27,862 nt of DNA from contig MU646387.1 of assembly GCA_026770585.1 (NCBI GenBank), positions 428,217-456,078 on the forward strand, written 5' to 3'. Position numbers and translations under genes: made by a program. The stretch's first letter is position 1. Each line of letters begins with the position of its first letter. Under the pieces are notes generated by a model, which was given only the letters and a program-made list of their open reading frames with translations, ran no database searches and was not told the DNA's origin. This DNA comes from Baffinella frigidus (lineage: Eukaryota; Cryptophyceae; Cryptomonadales; Baffinellaceae). Positions 17,995-24,004 of this stretch are shown in pieces.

Positions 17995-18084
17995 ACCCCA
18001 AACCAGCTGGTGGTGGGCTACAACCTGCGCGAAATCGAGGCGCGCGAAAGCCTCAACAACCGCCTTCCGGAGTCGGAGGCCTGA
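10159..18084 (+). CDS. DUF760-family plastid protein, split gene of about ten exons
   Basis: Proposed exons: 10159-10625, 11633-11717, 12430-12534, 13043-13087, at least one lost mostly in the assembly gap (end near 14334-14354), 14827-14868, 15142-15204, 16440-16510, 17308-17368 and 18007-18084 (TGA). Wherever two neighbouring exons are visible the reading phases match (2/1 across introns 1 and 8-9, otherwise 0). The protein has a signal peptide, the A|FAPAG cleavage motif and a transit-like segment. It then shows the first DUF760 repeat (SPGEMVGQF, LASLMFQLEMT, GYMFRNAEYRVAL), a linker (VSGKITVYLGGQEVE) and the second repeat (MRQLVDTVVGKLG, LAQLCMWQLVVGYNLREIEAR). This order is that of plant plastid DUF760 proteins such as At3g17800, recalled from memory; their biochemical function is unknown. 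Length is about 340 residues without the missing part. Introns carry heptamer repeats, MITEs and dead exon copies. Confidence 0.85.
10683..10822. mobile_element. MITE family I in intron 1
   Basis: Inverted ends TATCCGGAGCTTCCA / TGGAAGCTTCGGATA, continuing inward as CCGAAACAGCTTTGTTTCGG versus AACAGCTTATTTCCGG. It lies just after the exon 1 donor. The following 10830-10900 holds a CCTAGGGGCCTAGG-type core like that of family A without clear ends. Confidence 0.75.
11088..12164 (+). repeat. Array of exon 2 copies with intron pieces
   Basis: The exon 2 sequence (CCTGCGGGCGTCGCCGCA..TTCGACTCCTCGATTGT..) occurs in full or part at about 11088, 11232, 11393, 11633, 11838 and 12086. The 11393 copy loses its end after CTCGCCTCCCTCA. 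The 11838 and 12086 copies keep the ATGACG|GT donor but have GAAAGTCGCCGCGG in place of the CAG|CCTGCGGGC acceptor, and the last is also frameshifted. Only 11633-11717 has acceptor, frame and donor together. Confidence 0.85.
11633..11717 (+). CDS. DUF760 gene, exon 2
   Basis: Acceptor GGCGCAG, 85 bases, donor ACG|GTGCCC. With the two bases from exon 1 it reads S-LRASPQFDSSIVTTQRA then LASLMFQLEMT, a conserved stretch of the first DUF760 repeat (plant versions read LASLMFQLQMTGYM, from memory). The next exon begins GYMFRNAEYR, so the join falls inside this motif. Confidence 0.85.
12430..12534 (+). CDS. DUF760 gene, exon 3
   Basis: Acceptor GACCGCAG, 35 codons in phase 0: GYMFRNAEYRVALRNSL, then a hydrophilic tail SAASNDEEGR and basic VPKIPSPK, donor CAAG|GTGTCC. 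The first part completes the exon 2 motif. An alternative donor at GGGCGC|GTGCCG would drop the last nine codons and also keep phase 0. A degraded copy lies at 12671-12740, beyond a CT-rich tract. Confidence 0.75.
12548..12658. repeat. CT-rich simple repeat in intron 3
   Basis: CTCTCT/CTCCCT/CGCTCT repeats immediately after the exon 3 donor and before the decayed exon 3 copy. Confidence 0.85.
12671..12740 (+). pseudogene. Decayed copy of exon 3 end
   Basis: GAACTCGTTTTCGGCTGCGATCAATGACGAGG parallels the exon 3 segment GAATTCGCTTTCGGCTGCGAGCAATGATGAGG, followed by a diverged CCCTCGCCCAAGG donor region. No NAEYR-coding part remains. Confidence 0.65.
12905..13040. repeat. CCCTAAA/CCCTGAA heptamer array, intron 3
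   Basis: Telomere-type heptamers with variants run up to the exon 4 acceptor AATCAG. Similar sequence continues in intron 4 (13088-13230, 13270-13415). Confidence 0.85.
13043..13087 (+). CDS. DUF760 gene, exon 4 (15 codons)
   Basis: AATCAG|GTGTCGGGG..GTCGAG|GTGAAC encodes VSGKITVYLGGQEVE in phase 0, the short linker between the two DUF760 repeats. Donor and acceptor both carry AGGTG, so the intron before it is bounded by a direct repeat (AGGTGTC at both ends). Confidence 0.75.
13430..13461 (+). CDS. Possible small exon of the DUF760 gene
   Basis: CACGCAG|GGCCC..ATCCG|GGTGAG-type signals bound 32 bases ending at donor GTGAGT. Read from exon 4 in phase 0 it gives GPRAESLISS plus two bases; another frame gives PAGRVFDLIR. 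The length leaves the phase open, so a further exon in the gap would have to restore it. It may equally be a decayed copy of another exon. Confidence 0.35.
13654..14333. other. Assembly gap (680 N)
   Basis: Unknown sequence within the DUF760 gene, flanked by CCTATCCTGAA/CCTCATATCCTGAA repeats at the left. At least one exon is expected here, because exon 4 and the exon at 14827 do not cover the linker and helix expected between them. Confidence 0.95.
14334..14354 (+). CDS. Possible 3' end of a DUF760 exon lost in the gap
   Basis: The first bases after the gap read LKTELAQ in one frame, a plausible coiled-coil piece that would precede VREDQDTERVKDLL. The following bases are GCACCG, so splicing would need a GC donor. 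Only the end is visible. Confidence 0.35.
14379..14442. repeat. AATAAAT heptamer array
   Basis: About eight copies of a 7-base AATAAAT unit, again with period 7 but without any C or G. It lies in an intron of the DUF760 gene. Confidence 0.85.
14640..14826. repeat. AAGTTGAC-rich degenerate repeat before exon 14827
   Basis: The word AAGTTGAC (or AGTTGACG/AGTTGACT) recurs about eight times with 15-30 base spacing, ending at the acceptor TTCTGGCAG. The same octamer is in MITE families C, F, G and H. Confidence 0.65.
14827..14868 (+). CDS. DUF760 gene, 14-codon exon
   Basis: TGGCAG|GTGCGG..CTTTTG|GTGAAA encodes VREDQDTERVKDLL, phase 0 on both sides. It joins to VYVQSMENSEMQAL of the next exon, forming the helix that opens the second DUF760 repeat. 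Confidence 0.75.
14872..15135. repeat. CCCTAAA intron repeat
   Basis: Runs of perfect CCCTAAA (14872-14980), then CCCGAAA, CCCTGAA and CCCTACA variants up to the exon acceptor at 15141. Confidence 0.85.
15142..15204 (+). CDS. DUF760 gene, exon VYVQSMENSEMQAL..
   Basis: Acceptor AACCAG, 21 codons, donor GAT|GTGAGT (the closest match to a consensus donor in the gene). Encodes VYVQSMENSEMQALTDTISED in two helical turns leading into VLAAMRQLVDTV of the next exon. It is the first of a series of tandem copies and the only one with a clear CAG acceptor in frame. Confidence 0.75.
15205..15880 (+). repeat. Tandem copies of the preceding exon, unit 215-255 bases
   Basis: Near-copies end at 15414 (ISMENSEMQELADTISQD|GTGAGG), 15640 (VQSMENSKMQALPDTISED|GTGAGG) and about 15877 (EEEMQVRTDTISEE, no donor). 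Half-copies ACTATCTCCGAGGAGGTT lie at about 15284, 15508 and 15752. Between them the intron-like filler is TTTAGGG, the reverse of the CCCTAAA orientation on both sides. Coding substitutions are conservative (Ala to Glu, Thr to Ala), so one or two copies could still be used as alternative exons. Confidence 0.85.
16107..16412 (+). repeat. Decayed copies of the VLAAMRQL exon
   Basis: Three upstream copies of the exon at 16440: 16107 (VLAAMRQLVDTVVG, then diverges), 16315 (VLAAIRQLGGDSR, then stop) and 16400 (VLAPV, then stop). Each follows CCAG, so the acceptor and first codons are better kept than the ends. None retains the GCTC|GTGCGT donor. Confidence 0.8.
16440..16510 (+). CDS. DUF760 gene, exon VLAAMRQLVDTVVGKLG..
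   Basis: Acceptor CCTCCTAG, 71 bases, donor GGCTC|GTGCGT, leaving two bases that the next exon turns into Ser. Encodes VLAAMRQLVDTVVGKLG and VSEDAG, the core helix of the second DUF760 repeat. A copy of the exon end with the same donor is at 16597-16615. Confidence 0.75.
16818..16940. repeat. TTC/TCC/TCT trinucleotide tract
   Basis: Pyrimidine repeat in the intron. It generates long Lys/Glu or Ser frames on both strands that are not genes. Confidence 0.9.
17017..17064 (+). pseudogene. Truncated copy of the GVEVVQEISSATL exon
   Basis: Has the TTCGGCAG acceptor and the coding part GVEVVQEISSATLA, but lacks the following CAGCTCTGCATGTGGCAG and donor, as if 29 bases were deleted relative to 17308-17385. 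The flanking GTGTGCTGGTTGACATTCGG and CTGCCTCACACCT are duplicated too. Confidence 0.75.
17308..17368 (+). CDS. DUF760 gene, exon GVEVVQEISSATLAQLCMWQ
   Basis: Acceptor GTCCGGCAG, 61 bases, donor TGGCAG|GTCTGC. The first base completes Ser from the previous exon, then 20 codons in phase. LAQLCMWQ joins LVVGYNLREIE of the last exon, matching the plant DUF760 motif (LAKLLYWLMVVGYSIRNIEVR, from memory). A relic of the exon end, CACAGCTCTGAATGTGGCGGG, is at about 17656-17676. Confidence 0.8.
17418..17543. mobile_element. MITE family A copy in the last intron
   Basis: TACAGGGGTACCTCGCTCTTAA to TATGAGCAAGGTACCCCTCTA, inserted among CCCTAAC heptamers of the final intron of the DUF760 gene. Confidence 0.85.
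17762..18000. repeat. CCCGAAA and CCCTCAA heptamer arrays, last intron
   Basis: A block of CCCGAAA (17764-17862) is followed by CCCTGAA and then about 13 almost identical CCCTCAA units (17905-17997), ending at the acceptor AACCAG of the last exon. Each variant is homogenised in its own block. Confidence 0.9.
18007..18084 (+). CDS. DUF760 gene, terminal exon
   Basis: Acceptor AACCAG, 25 codons and TGA (18082-18084). Encodes LVVGYNLREIEARESLNNRL and a short PESEA tail. No polyadenylation signal is evident downstream; MITE sequence begins at about 18258. Confidence 0.85.
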   Translation: MVVGYNLREIEARESLNNRLPESEA

Positions 18085-18257
18085 GCCGGGTCCGTCTCCA
18101 AAAGTGGTCGTCGGCCCCAAAAGTGGTCACCCGCCTCCAAAAGTGGTCGTCGGCCCCCAAAATGGCCGCCCACCCCAAAAGGGGGAGAGACAGATTTTTG
18201 TGTGCAAAAAAGACCGCGCACGAGGCAGGAGGCGGGGTGGGAGGAGGCAGGGGGGGC

Positions 18258-18502
18258 TACAGGGGTACCTCGCTCATAAGAAAACGCCCCCCCCCCCTAG
18301 GACCACCATACAGGGGTACCTCGCTCATAAGAAACCGCCCTCCCCTAGGATCCTACAGTAGGCCTATGCCTAGGGCTCTACGGTGGCCCTATGGGGGGGG
18401 GCGGTTTCTTATGAGCGAGGTACCCCTGTAGGGCTCTACGCCTAGGCCTACAGTAGGGTCCTAGGGGGGGGGGCAGCTTCTTATGGGCGAGGTACCCCTG
18501 TA
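18258..18502. mobile_element. MITE family A with a second family A copy nested inside
   Basis: The outer element (18258-18502) is interrupted at ..GACCACCATA by a complete copy (18309-18430) that ends ..CCCCTGTA, after which the outer core resumes GGGCTCTACGCC. Removing the inner copy and one TA restores a normal family A core (GACCACCATAGGGC). This gives a TA target-site duplication and an element start of CAGGGG. Confidence 0.9.
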
Positions 18503-18601
18503 GGCCCTAACCCGAAAGGTCGTGAGGGAGAAGTGCACCGCCCGTCGACCCCAAAAGTACATCGTTATGCCGAAAGTTAACTTCTGAGGCGCTGGCGGGC
18601 A

Positions 18602-18706
18602 TACCCCTTAAGTGGCCAGCAGGCGCGTATGCCCTACCGTAGGGTCCTAGGACCTGCCTAGGACATCGTGGGGGTCGAATTTGACCCCCTGGCCACTTAA
18701 GGGATA
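18602..18706. mobile_element. MITE family B copy
   Basis: TACCCCTTAAGTGGCCAGC to CTGGCCACTTAAGGGATA, inverted relative to 3594-3697, with GGGTCGAATTTGACCCCC replacing GGCGGTCAAATTTGACCGCC. Confidence 0.85.
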
Positions 18707-18818
18707 ACCCCCCTGGAGGAAACGATCTTGGATTCTTCGTGAGAGATAATTCCCTAAGTTGACGCTAAGTGGACGACGGCAAAAGTGGTGTGGAATGGAG
18801 CTCTCGCGTCGTCAATGC

Positions 18819-18922
18819 TATCCCTTAAGTGCCCAGTAGGCTCATACGCCCTACGGTAGGGCCCTAGGACCTGCTTACGGCGAGTTGGGGTGAATATTCA
18901 CCCTATGGTCACCTAAGGGATA
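18819..18922. mobile_element. MITE family B copy
   Basis: TATCCCTTAAGTGCCCAGTAGG to GTCACCTAAGGGATA, same orientation as the copy at 18602, more diverged in the right arm. Confidence 0.8.
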
Positions 18923-19017
18923 GGGCTTACTCGAAGTTAATGCCACACCATTTTCAGGGGGTTGGTGTGCAGACCTTAACTTATTAAGGTCCACAGAGAC
19001 GGGTGTGCGCGGCCCTT

Positions 19018-19072
19018 AGATTTTTACAACGGAGGCTGGCCTACAAAGCCCAGCCTTCGTTGTAAAAAAAGG
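19018..19072. repeat. Perfect hairpin
   Basis: TTTTTACAACGGAGGCTGG pairs with CCAGCCTTCGTTGTAAAAA with one mismatch around a short CCTACAAAGC loop. It is probably the core of a small fold-back element. Confidence 0.7.
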
Positions 19073-19084
19073 ATCACGATAGGA

Positions 19085-19347
19085 CCCTCTAGGTAGCCCT
19101 ACGGTAGGGTCCCGGAAGGAGCTCTTTCTTATGAGCGAGGTACCCCATGTAGGGGGTATGCATGGCGGGCGTGGTGGTGTCAATCAAGTCTCTAGGAGCA
19201 CGGGGGCGCACGGTCGGAGGAAGCAGTACAGGGGTACCTCGCTCATAAGAACCCCCCCCCCCCCCTAGGACCACCGTAGGGCCACAGACATGGTCCTACT
19301 GTAGGGTCCTAGGGGGGTCGGTTTCTTATGAGCGAGGTACTCCTGTA
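19085..19347. mobile_element. MITE family A: right half, then complete copy
   Basis: 19085-19153 is a right half ending GAGCGAGGTACCCCATGTA. 19227-19347 is a complete copy with a long C run after the left arm. Confidence 0.8.
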
Positions 19348-19744
19348 AAGGGGTTACCTCCCTCAAAAGAAGGCGCACGTCCCGAGGACCCTACAGGGTT
19401 AACTCTCTCACAAGAAACCGCGTAACCCCTGGGACCACCATAGGGCCCGAGGCATAGGCCTAAAGGGGTGCCTCGCTCATAAGAAACGGCCCCCCCCTAG
19501 GACCCTACCGTAGGCCTATGCCTAGGGCCCTACGTTGGTCTTAGGGGGGGGTGCAGTTTCTTATGAGCGAGGTACCCCTGTAGGACCACCATAGGGCCCG
19601 AGTCATAGGCCTACTGTAGGGCCCTAAGAGGAGGCGCTTTCTTATGAGCGAGGTACTCCTGTACATTAGGCCTATCATAGCTATGGCCCTGCGGTACTTC
19701 TTGGGAGGGGGGGGCGCCTCCTCATTTGTGAGGTACCCCTGTAC
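19348..19744. mobile_element. Rearranged cluster of family A copies
   Basis: At least one complete copy (about 19462-19582) lies among partial arms (AAGGGGTTACCTCCC, CAGGGTTAACTCTCTC, GAGCGAGGTACTCCTGTA at 19663, GAGGTACCCCTGTA at 19744). The order suggests repeated insertion at TA sites of older copies followed by decay. Confidence 0.7.
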
Positions 19745-19932
19745 AGGGGTATCCGGGCTATAAGAAACCAGAACTTGAGAACACAGACCGGATATGGGCT
19801 CCCCGTTTTCCTGATTTAGACCAGAGGGTTGACTAAACCTTGCGTTTAGTCAACCCTGTGGTATTAATCTAAGAAAACAGACACCGAACGATGTCAGACC
19901 ATCCGTGTTCTTATAGCCCAGATGCCCCTGTA
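19742..19932. mobile_element. MITE family J, related ends to family A
   Basis: Ends TACAGGGGTATCCGGGCTAT and ATAGCCCAGATGCCCCTGTA share CAGGGGNATC with family A but the interior differs: GGTTGACTAAACC / GGTTTAGTCAACC-like centre and TTTTCCTGATTTAGA / TCTAAGAAAAC arms. It abuts the family A cluster at a shared TA. Confidence 0.8.
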
Positions 19933-20175
19933 CATCCCACGCGAGAACTTTTTTCCTCTTTTGGACTCATGTTGCGATTTAGGACCTAGTTTCGTAAAGC
20001 CTTCACCGAAGGGAATACAATACACATTGGCCGTGTTGGTTTCCATCCGTAATAATCGCACTTTCGCGCTCTCGCTCTCTCTCATTTACTGCACACGGAC
20101 AACACCAGAGCGCTGTGCCAATCAGTAGCGGACGAGGTCCTTCCCCCCCGGATATCCGGGGGAAACGCGGTTGGA

Positions 20176-20244
20176 ATTGCTGGGAATTGGTTACATGTAC
20201 GTAACGCTTAAAGAAAACGAGAGTTACGTGACCAATTCCCTCGC
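20176..20244. repeat. Inverted repeat
   Basis: GGGAATTGGTTACATGTACGTAAC is mirrored by GTTACGTGACCAATTCCC across an A-rich loop (CTTAAAGAAAACGAGA). No further copy was found in the window. Confidence 0.65.
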
Positions 20245-20431
20245 GACCCTCTGAAAGAGGTTTTAAGAAAAGGCCATTTGAAGCCTCGTGTGGTCACCGG
20301 CCCAAAGTGGGAGCAAACCGCCTGTTTCCATCCCCTGGATTTGTACTGGAGGTCGTCAAACTCTAATCCCTAATCCCCGAACCCTACATGTAAACAGAGT
20401 GACGGGAACCACCTCAGAAGGAAACGTGGGG

Positions 20432-20815
20432 TACAGGGGTTACATGTACTCGAAATTAAGTTCACGCAAATTAAGGTCACACACCACAAATTGAGATGCG
20501 GACCTTACATAATTAAAGACCGCGCACCAGGGGCTTTTTCTGTGGACCTTAATGTTAAGGCCCGCGTAAATATTGTACCTTAAAATTTAAGGTCCGTACA
20601 CACCACGTCGTCCGTGGACCTTACAGGGGTACTTCATAGGAAACCGCCTTCCCCTAGGACCCTTCAGTAAGCCCATGCCTAGGGCCCTACGGTGGTCCTA
20701 GGGGGGTGTCGGTTTCTTATGAGCGAGGTACCCCTGTAATGATTTTAAGGTCCGCACACTAAGGTTCTCAACATGGTGTCACCTTAATTTCGAGTGACCC
20801 CTGTACATCCAGAAG
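20432..20815. mobile_element. MITE family K carrying a nested family A copy
   Basis: Outer ends TACAGGGGTTACATGTACTCGAAATTAAG and CTTAATTTCGAGTGACCCCTGTA, rich in AAGGTC..GACCTTA words. A complete family A copy (20622-20738) interrupts it at GGACCTTA; the outer sequence resumes ATGATTTTAAGG after TA. This is a second independent TA duplication. Confidence 0.85.
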
Positions 20816-20871
20816 GGGGGTACGAGGGGGGGGGGGGGAGGCGGTAGACAACTTTCTCTTGACGTTGCCAC

Positions 20872-21006
20872 CCAGGAGGCGGCAACTTGTGGGCAAATCG
20901 ATGATTTCTTAAGGCAACTCCCATACAAATGCACTCGGAATCCGAGTGCATTTCTGGGAGATTGGCTTAAGATTTGCCTCCAAGTTGATTCCAGGGTGGT
21001 TGGCAG
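20872..21006. mobile_element. MITE family F copy
   Basis: Left GCCACCCAGGAGGC..CAACTTGTGGGCAAATC mirrors right GATTTGCCTCCAAGTTG..CCAGGGTGGTTGGC, with the centre AAATGCACTCGGA/TCCGAGTGCATTT nearly perfect. Confidence 0.8.
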
Positions 21007-21085
21007 GAAGTAAACGACGCCTGCTCGTCAAAAGTCAACTTGTGTAGGATGCAGTCTCAGCAGGTGGCGCAGCGCACCCCCCCTG

Positions 21086-21314
21086 TGAGGACCGGGTCCT
21101 GGACGGGCCCGCCTCAGTCGAAACGGGCTCGATCTACAGGGGTACCTCGCTCATAAGAAACCGCCCCCCCCTAGGACCCTACAGTAGGCCCATGCCAAGG
21201 GTCCTAGGGTGGTCCTAGGGGGGGGGCAGTTTCTTGTGAGCGAGGTACCCCTGTAATGGCCCAACCTTGCAGCCCTTCCCCCCTGAGGCGGGCCCGTCCA
21301 GGACTCGGTCCTCC
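21086..21314. mobile_element. Inverted-repeat element carrying a nested family A copy
   Basis: GAGGACCGGGTCCTGGACGGGCCCGCCTCA at the left is mirrored by TGAGGCGGGCCCGTCCAGGACTCGGTCCTC at the right, and a complete family A copy (21135-21255) lies between. Left-end-like fragments recur at 2935 and 3710 (GTGTGAGGACGGACC..GGACGGGCCCGC). Confidence 0.75.
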
Positions 21315-21571
21315 CCCCCCCGGGGGATACCTGCAGCTGTAGCAACTTTACTGCTTCTCACGCCGCTTCCGTATTGTAGCTACAATACATGTTGCGAGCC
21401 CCCCACCGTCAAGACCCGCAGGCCCGCCGGCGACCGCTCACACGAGATTCGAATGTTCCAGACCATTCTAGAACATACGACCACGACCCCCCCCCATCAC
21501 AGACCCGAGGCGGGCCCGTCCCACACGAAATGGCCCCAGCGCCGGAGTTGGAGCCATTTGGTGGCAGGTGC

Positions 21572-21630
21572 TTAGCAGTTGCGGGTGGCCCAGCTGCCCA
21601 CACCGGTCTTGTCGGAGTAGCACGCGAAAT
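21572..21630 (-). CDS. Terminal exon of an unrecognised minus-strand gene
   Basis: Minus-strand CCCGCGGCAG acceptor, two bases completing a codon, then FACYSDKTGVGSWATRNC and TAA. Codons are GC-rich at the third position like the DUF760 exons (TTC GCG TGC TAC TCC GAC AAG ACC). Upstream exons must lie at higher coordinates; the minus-strand exon at 25797-25892 is a candidate but 4 kb away. No family recognised; two cysteines and the short tail are compatible with a secreted or lumenal protein. Confidence 0.55.
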
Positions 21631-21687
21631 CTGCCGCGGGAGTGTAGAGGGTTAGGGTGTAGGGTTCAGGGGTTGCAAATTTTCTAC

Positions 21688-21814
21688 TACAGGGGTACCT
21701 CGCTCATAAGAAAGCCCCCCCCCCCCTAGGACCCCCATAGGGCCCTAGGCATAGGCCTACTGTAGGGTCCTAGCCTAGGGAAGGGCGATTTCTTCTGAGC
21801 GAGGTACCCCTGTA
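21688..21814. mobile_element. MITE family A copy
   Basis: TACAGGGGTACCTCGCTCATAA to TCTGAGCGAGGTACCCCTGTA, upstream (minus-strand sense) of the exon at 21572-21630, so probably in that gene's intron. Confidence 0.88.
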
Positions 21815-21865
21815 GTTAGGAATTGCTCGGTACAAGTAAGCCTGCCGCGGCCCACACGTTGGAAT

Positions 21866-21970
21866 TATCCCGTGAGTGGCCAGTAGGCTCACACGCCCTA
21901 CCGTAGGGCCCTATGACCTGCCTAGGACCTCTTGGCGGTCAATCTTGACCGCCTCGCCACTCAAGGGATA
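21866..21970. mobile_element. MITE family B copy
   Basis: TATCCCGTGAGTGGCCAGTAGG to GCCTCGCCACTCAAGGGATA. The arm-specific change to GAGTGGC is present in both arms. Confidence 0.85.
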
Positions 21971-22105
21971 GGCGTGTTTCTTGACAATGTTGTGATGCGA
22001 GTGTCCCAAGCTGCTAGGGACATGCTAGCTAGGCTAGATACAACGACAAGACTGCAGATGCTGCCCGGATGTGGGCGGCCTACAGCCTAGGACACACTTG
22101 CATCA

Positions 22106-22226
22106 CACAGGGGTACCTCGCTCACAAGCAACCATCCCCCCCTAGGACCCCACAGTAGGCCTATGCATAGGGCCCTATGGTGGTCCTAGGGGGGGGGCGG
22201 TTCTTTATGAGCGAGGTACCCCTGTA
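22106..22226. mobile_element. MITE family A copy
   Basis: CACAGGGGTACCTCGCTCAC to TATGAGCGAGGTACCCCTGTA. The left flank is CACA rather than TACA, so the left TA has mutated. Confidence 0.85.
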
Positions 22227-22346
22227 GGGGGTACGCGCTCTTGATTTTGAGCCTCCTCTGTAGCATCCCGATCCTACACACGAAAACTCTAAACCCGAAA
22301 CCTTCAGGTTTTCCGATACTTGAATTAAACTCTAAACCCCTAAACC

Positions 22347-22472
22347 CTAGGGTACCTCGAACTCACCCCCCCCCCCCTCACCCCTTACCCCCGGAACGTA
22401 TTACGGTCCTAGGGATGGGCCTACTGTAGGCTCCTTAGGAGGGGCGGGTTCCTGTATTCGAAATACCCTCTG
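22347..22472. mobile_element. Diverged MITE family A copy
   Basis: AGGGTACCTCGAACTC at the left and TCCTGTATTCGAAATACCCTC at the right around GGTCCTAGGGATGGGCCTACTGTAGG. The arms are degraded but the core is typical. Confidence 0.6.
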
Positions 22473-22515
22473 AAACAGGCGGATTGGTGCGGGGAGTCGA
22501 CATGGACTAGTATGT

Positions 22516-22588
22516 CAGGGTTAAGGGTTGAGGGTTTAGGGTTGAGGGTTGAGGGTTGAGGGTTTGGGGTTGAGGGTTGAGGGTCGCG
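22516..22588. repeat. GGGTTGA heptamer array
   Basis: About nine GGGTTGA/GGGTTTA units, the complement of the CCCTCAA variant in the last intron of the DUF760 gene. The orientation fits an intron of a minus-strand gene. Confidence 0.85.
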
Positions 22589-22739
22589 AGATGGGCAGCC
22601 TTGGACAGAGAGCTGCGAGAACGAGACTCCCCTGTACGCCTCGGCAGGATTTGCGCCAGACGGCACCCACACTGAATAAAAAACTGCTTCTATCAACAGA
22701 CGCAGTGGGCAAAAAACTGTAGTACAAAACTGTAACTGG

Positions 22740-23140
22740 TCAAACGTGGCGGGAGCCTCGGTGGTCAAAAGTGGTGGGAGGTACAGGTGGTATCCCAGAA
22801 CTTGCTGACCACCGCCTCCAAAAGCAAACGGGGGGGACTAGAACCCCCGGGGGACGGGGGGGTTCTAGCCCCCCCCGTTTGCTCTTGACCGCCTCGCCAC
22901 TTGAGGGATAGGCGTGCCCCCAAACCCTAAACCCTGAACTGCAACTTCCAGTTCCTAGAACTGGGTGAAAATGGTGGGGGTCTCGGGGGGAGGTACCGGT
23001 GGTATCCCAGGAAGAGGCCTCTACCTCGAGATAAAAAAACTGTAACTGGTCAAAAGTGGTGGGAGCCTCTTGGTCAAACGTGGTGGGGAGGTACCGGTGG
23101 TGTCCCAGAACTTGCTGACCGCCGCCTTCTGCGTCTTGTT
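22740..23140. repeat. Three copies of a 100-200 base segment
   Basis: GTGGTATCCCAGAACTTGCTGACC (about 22786), GGTATCCCAGGAAGAGG (about 22992) and GTGTCCCAGAACTTGCTGACC (about 23099) each follow GGAGGTAC(A/C)GGTGG, together with ACTGTAACTGGTCAAA(A/C)GTGG (22730, 23040). Confidence 0.7.
22823..22883. repeat. G/C-rich perfect hairpin
   Basis: AGCAAACGGGGGGGACTAGA pairs with TCTAGCCCCCCCCGTTTGCT through a CCCCCGGGGGAC centre, 61 bases in all. It is followed by a family B end fragment (22888-22911). Confidence 0.75.
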
Positions 23141-23620
23141 CTCCGAGAACGCCTGCGTACAGCGATTGTGTGTGTGTGTGAGAGAGAACAGTGAGTTGAC
23201 TGAAATGCCGTGTGTGTGTTGAGCGTATGCTTGCGGGAGTGTCGTCTTGGAGTTGAGCGAGTGCTTGCGGGAGGAGGCGAGAGCAGCCTTCTGCGAGTGG
23301 TTCTCCGAGAACGCCTACGAATCGTCTGTTTGTTCAGTTTCTGCTTGCAGGGATCGTCGTGTTCAGTTTGTTCTCCGAGAACGCCTGATTTTCGTGTGTG
23401 TGTTCAGAACGCCTGATTTTCGTGTGTGTGTTCAGAACGCCTGATTTTCGTGTGTGTGTTCGTCCTACGTGTTCAGTTTATGTTTGTGAGAGGGGGGGAG
23501 ATCAAAAAGCAGTACCGCCTTCTGCGTTTTGTTCCCCGAAAACGCCTGCATTTCGTGTGTGTGTTCAGATTTTGCTCCCTCACCACACGGTGGGCTTCCG
23601 CAGATCATTCCATGTGTTTT
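23120..23620. repeat. Degenerate minisatellite (TTCTCCGAGAACGCCTG)
   Basis: The word GTTCTCCGAGAACGCCTG recurs at about 23139, 23303 and 23371, with further variants. From 23388 to 23462 a 27-base unit (CTGATTTTCGTGTGTGTGTTCAGAACGC) is repeated three times. GCCTTCTGCG recurs too. ORFs here repeat (RVCVQNA) and are not called as genes. Confidence 0.75.
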
Positions 23621-23650
23621 CGTGGTAGAGCACTGTGCCTTGTTTTCGTG

Positions 23651-23800
23651 GTAGAGCACTGTGGGAAATCGAGAAATTGGAGCAGTTTATGTCCACTTTT
23701 GAGAAATTTAGTACTAATTTTTTTCAAAAGTGGATAAACGGCTCCAATTTTTCCAATTTTCCATTTTCCGGGTGGCCAACTTCTCTGCACAGCGCTCTAC
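23651..23800. mobile_element. Fold-back element (GTAGAGCACTGTG ends)
   Basis: Ends GTAGAGCACTGTG and CACAGCGCTCTAC. Inside, AAATTGGAGC and CCACTTTTGAGAAATT pair with AATTTTTTTCAAAAGTGG and GCTCCAATTT. Ends recur as fragments at 23624-23640 and 23894-23907, with the CTACTAATTAAGGATT flank duplicated (23798, 23905). Confidence 0.75.
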
Positions 23801-24004
23801 TAATTAAGGATTGCTCGGTATAAAGTCATGTTATCAACCGACATTTTGACCGACATTTCGACCGCCGCTTGTCAACCGACATTTCGACCGCCTGCACAGC
23901 GCTCTACTAATTAAGGATTTGCTCGGTTCAAAGTGATCTTATCAACCGACATTTCGACCGCCGCTTTCTGCGCGCGTGCTTCTACGAGAACGCCTGCGAA
24001 TTTC

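Noticed and set aside
22823-22883. Bacterial-type terminator hairpin
   Set aside because: The window is eukaryotic nuclear DNA, there is no U tract, and the hairpin is followed by a MITE end fragment.
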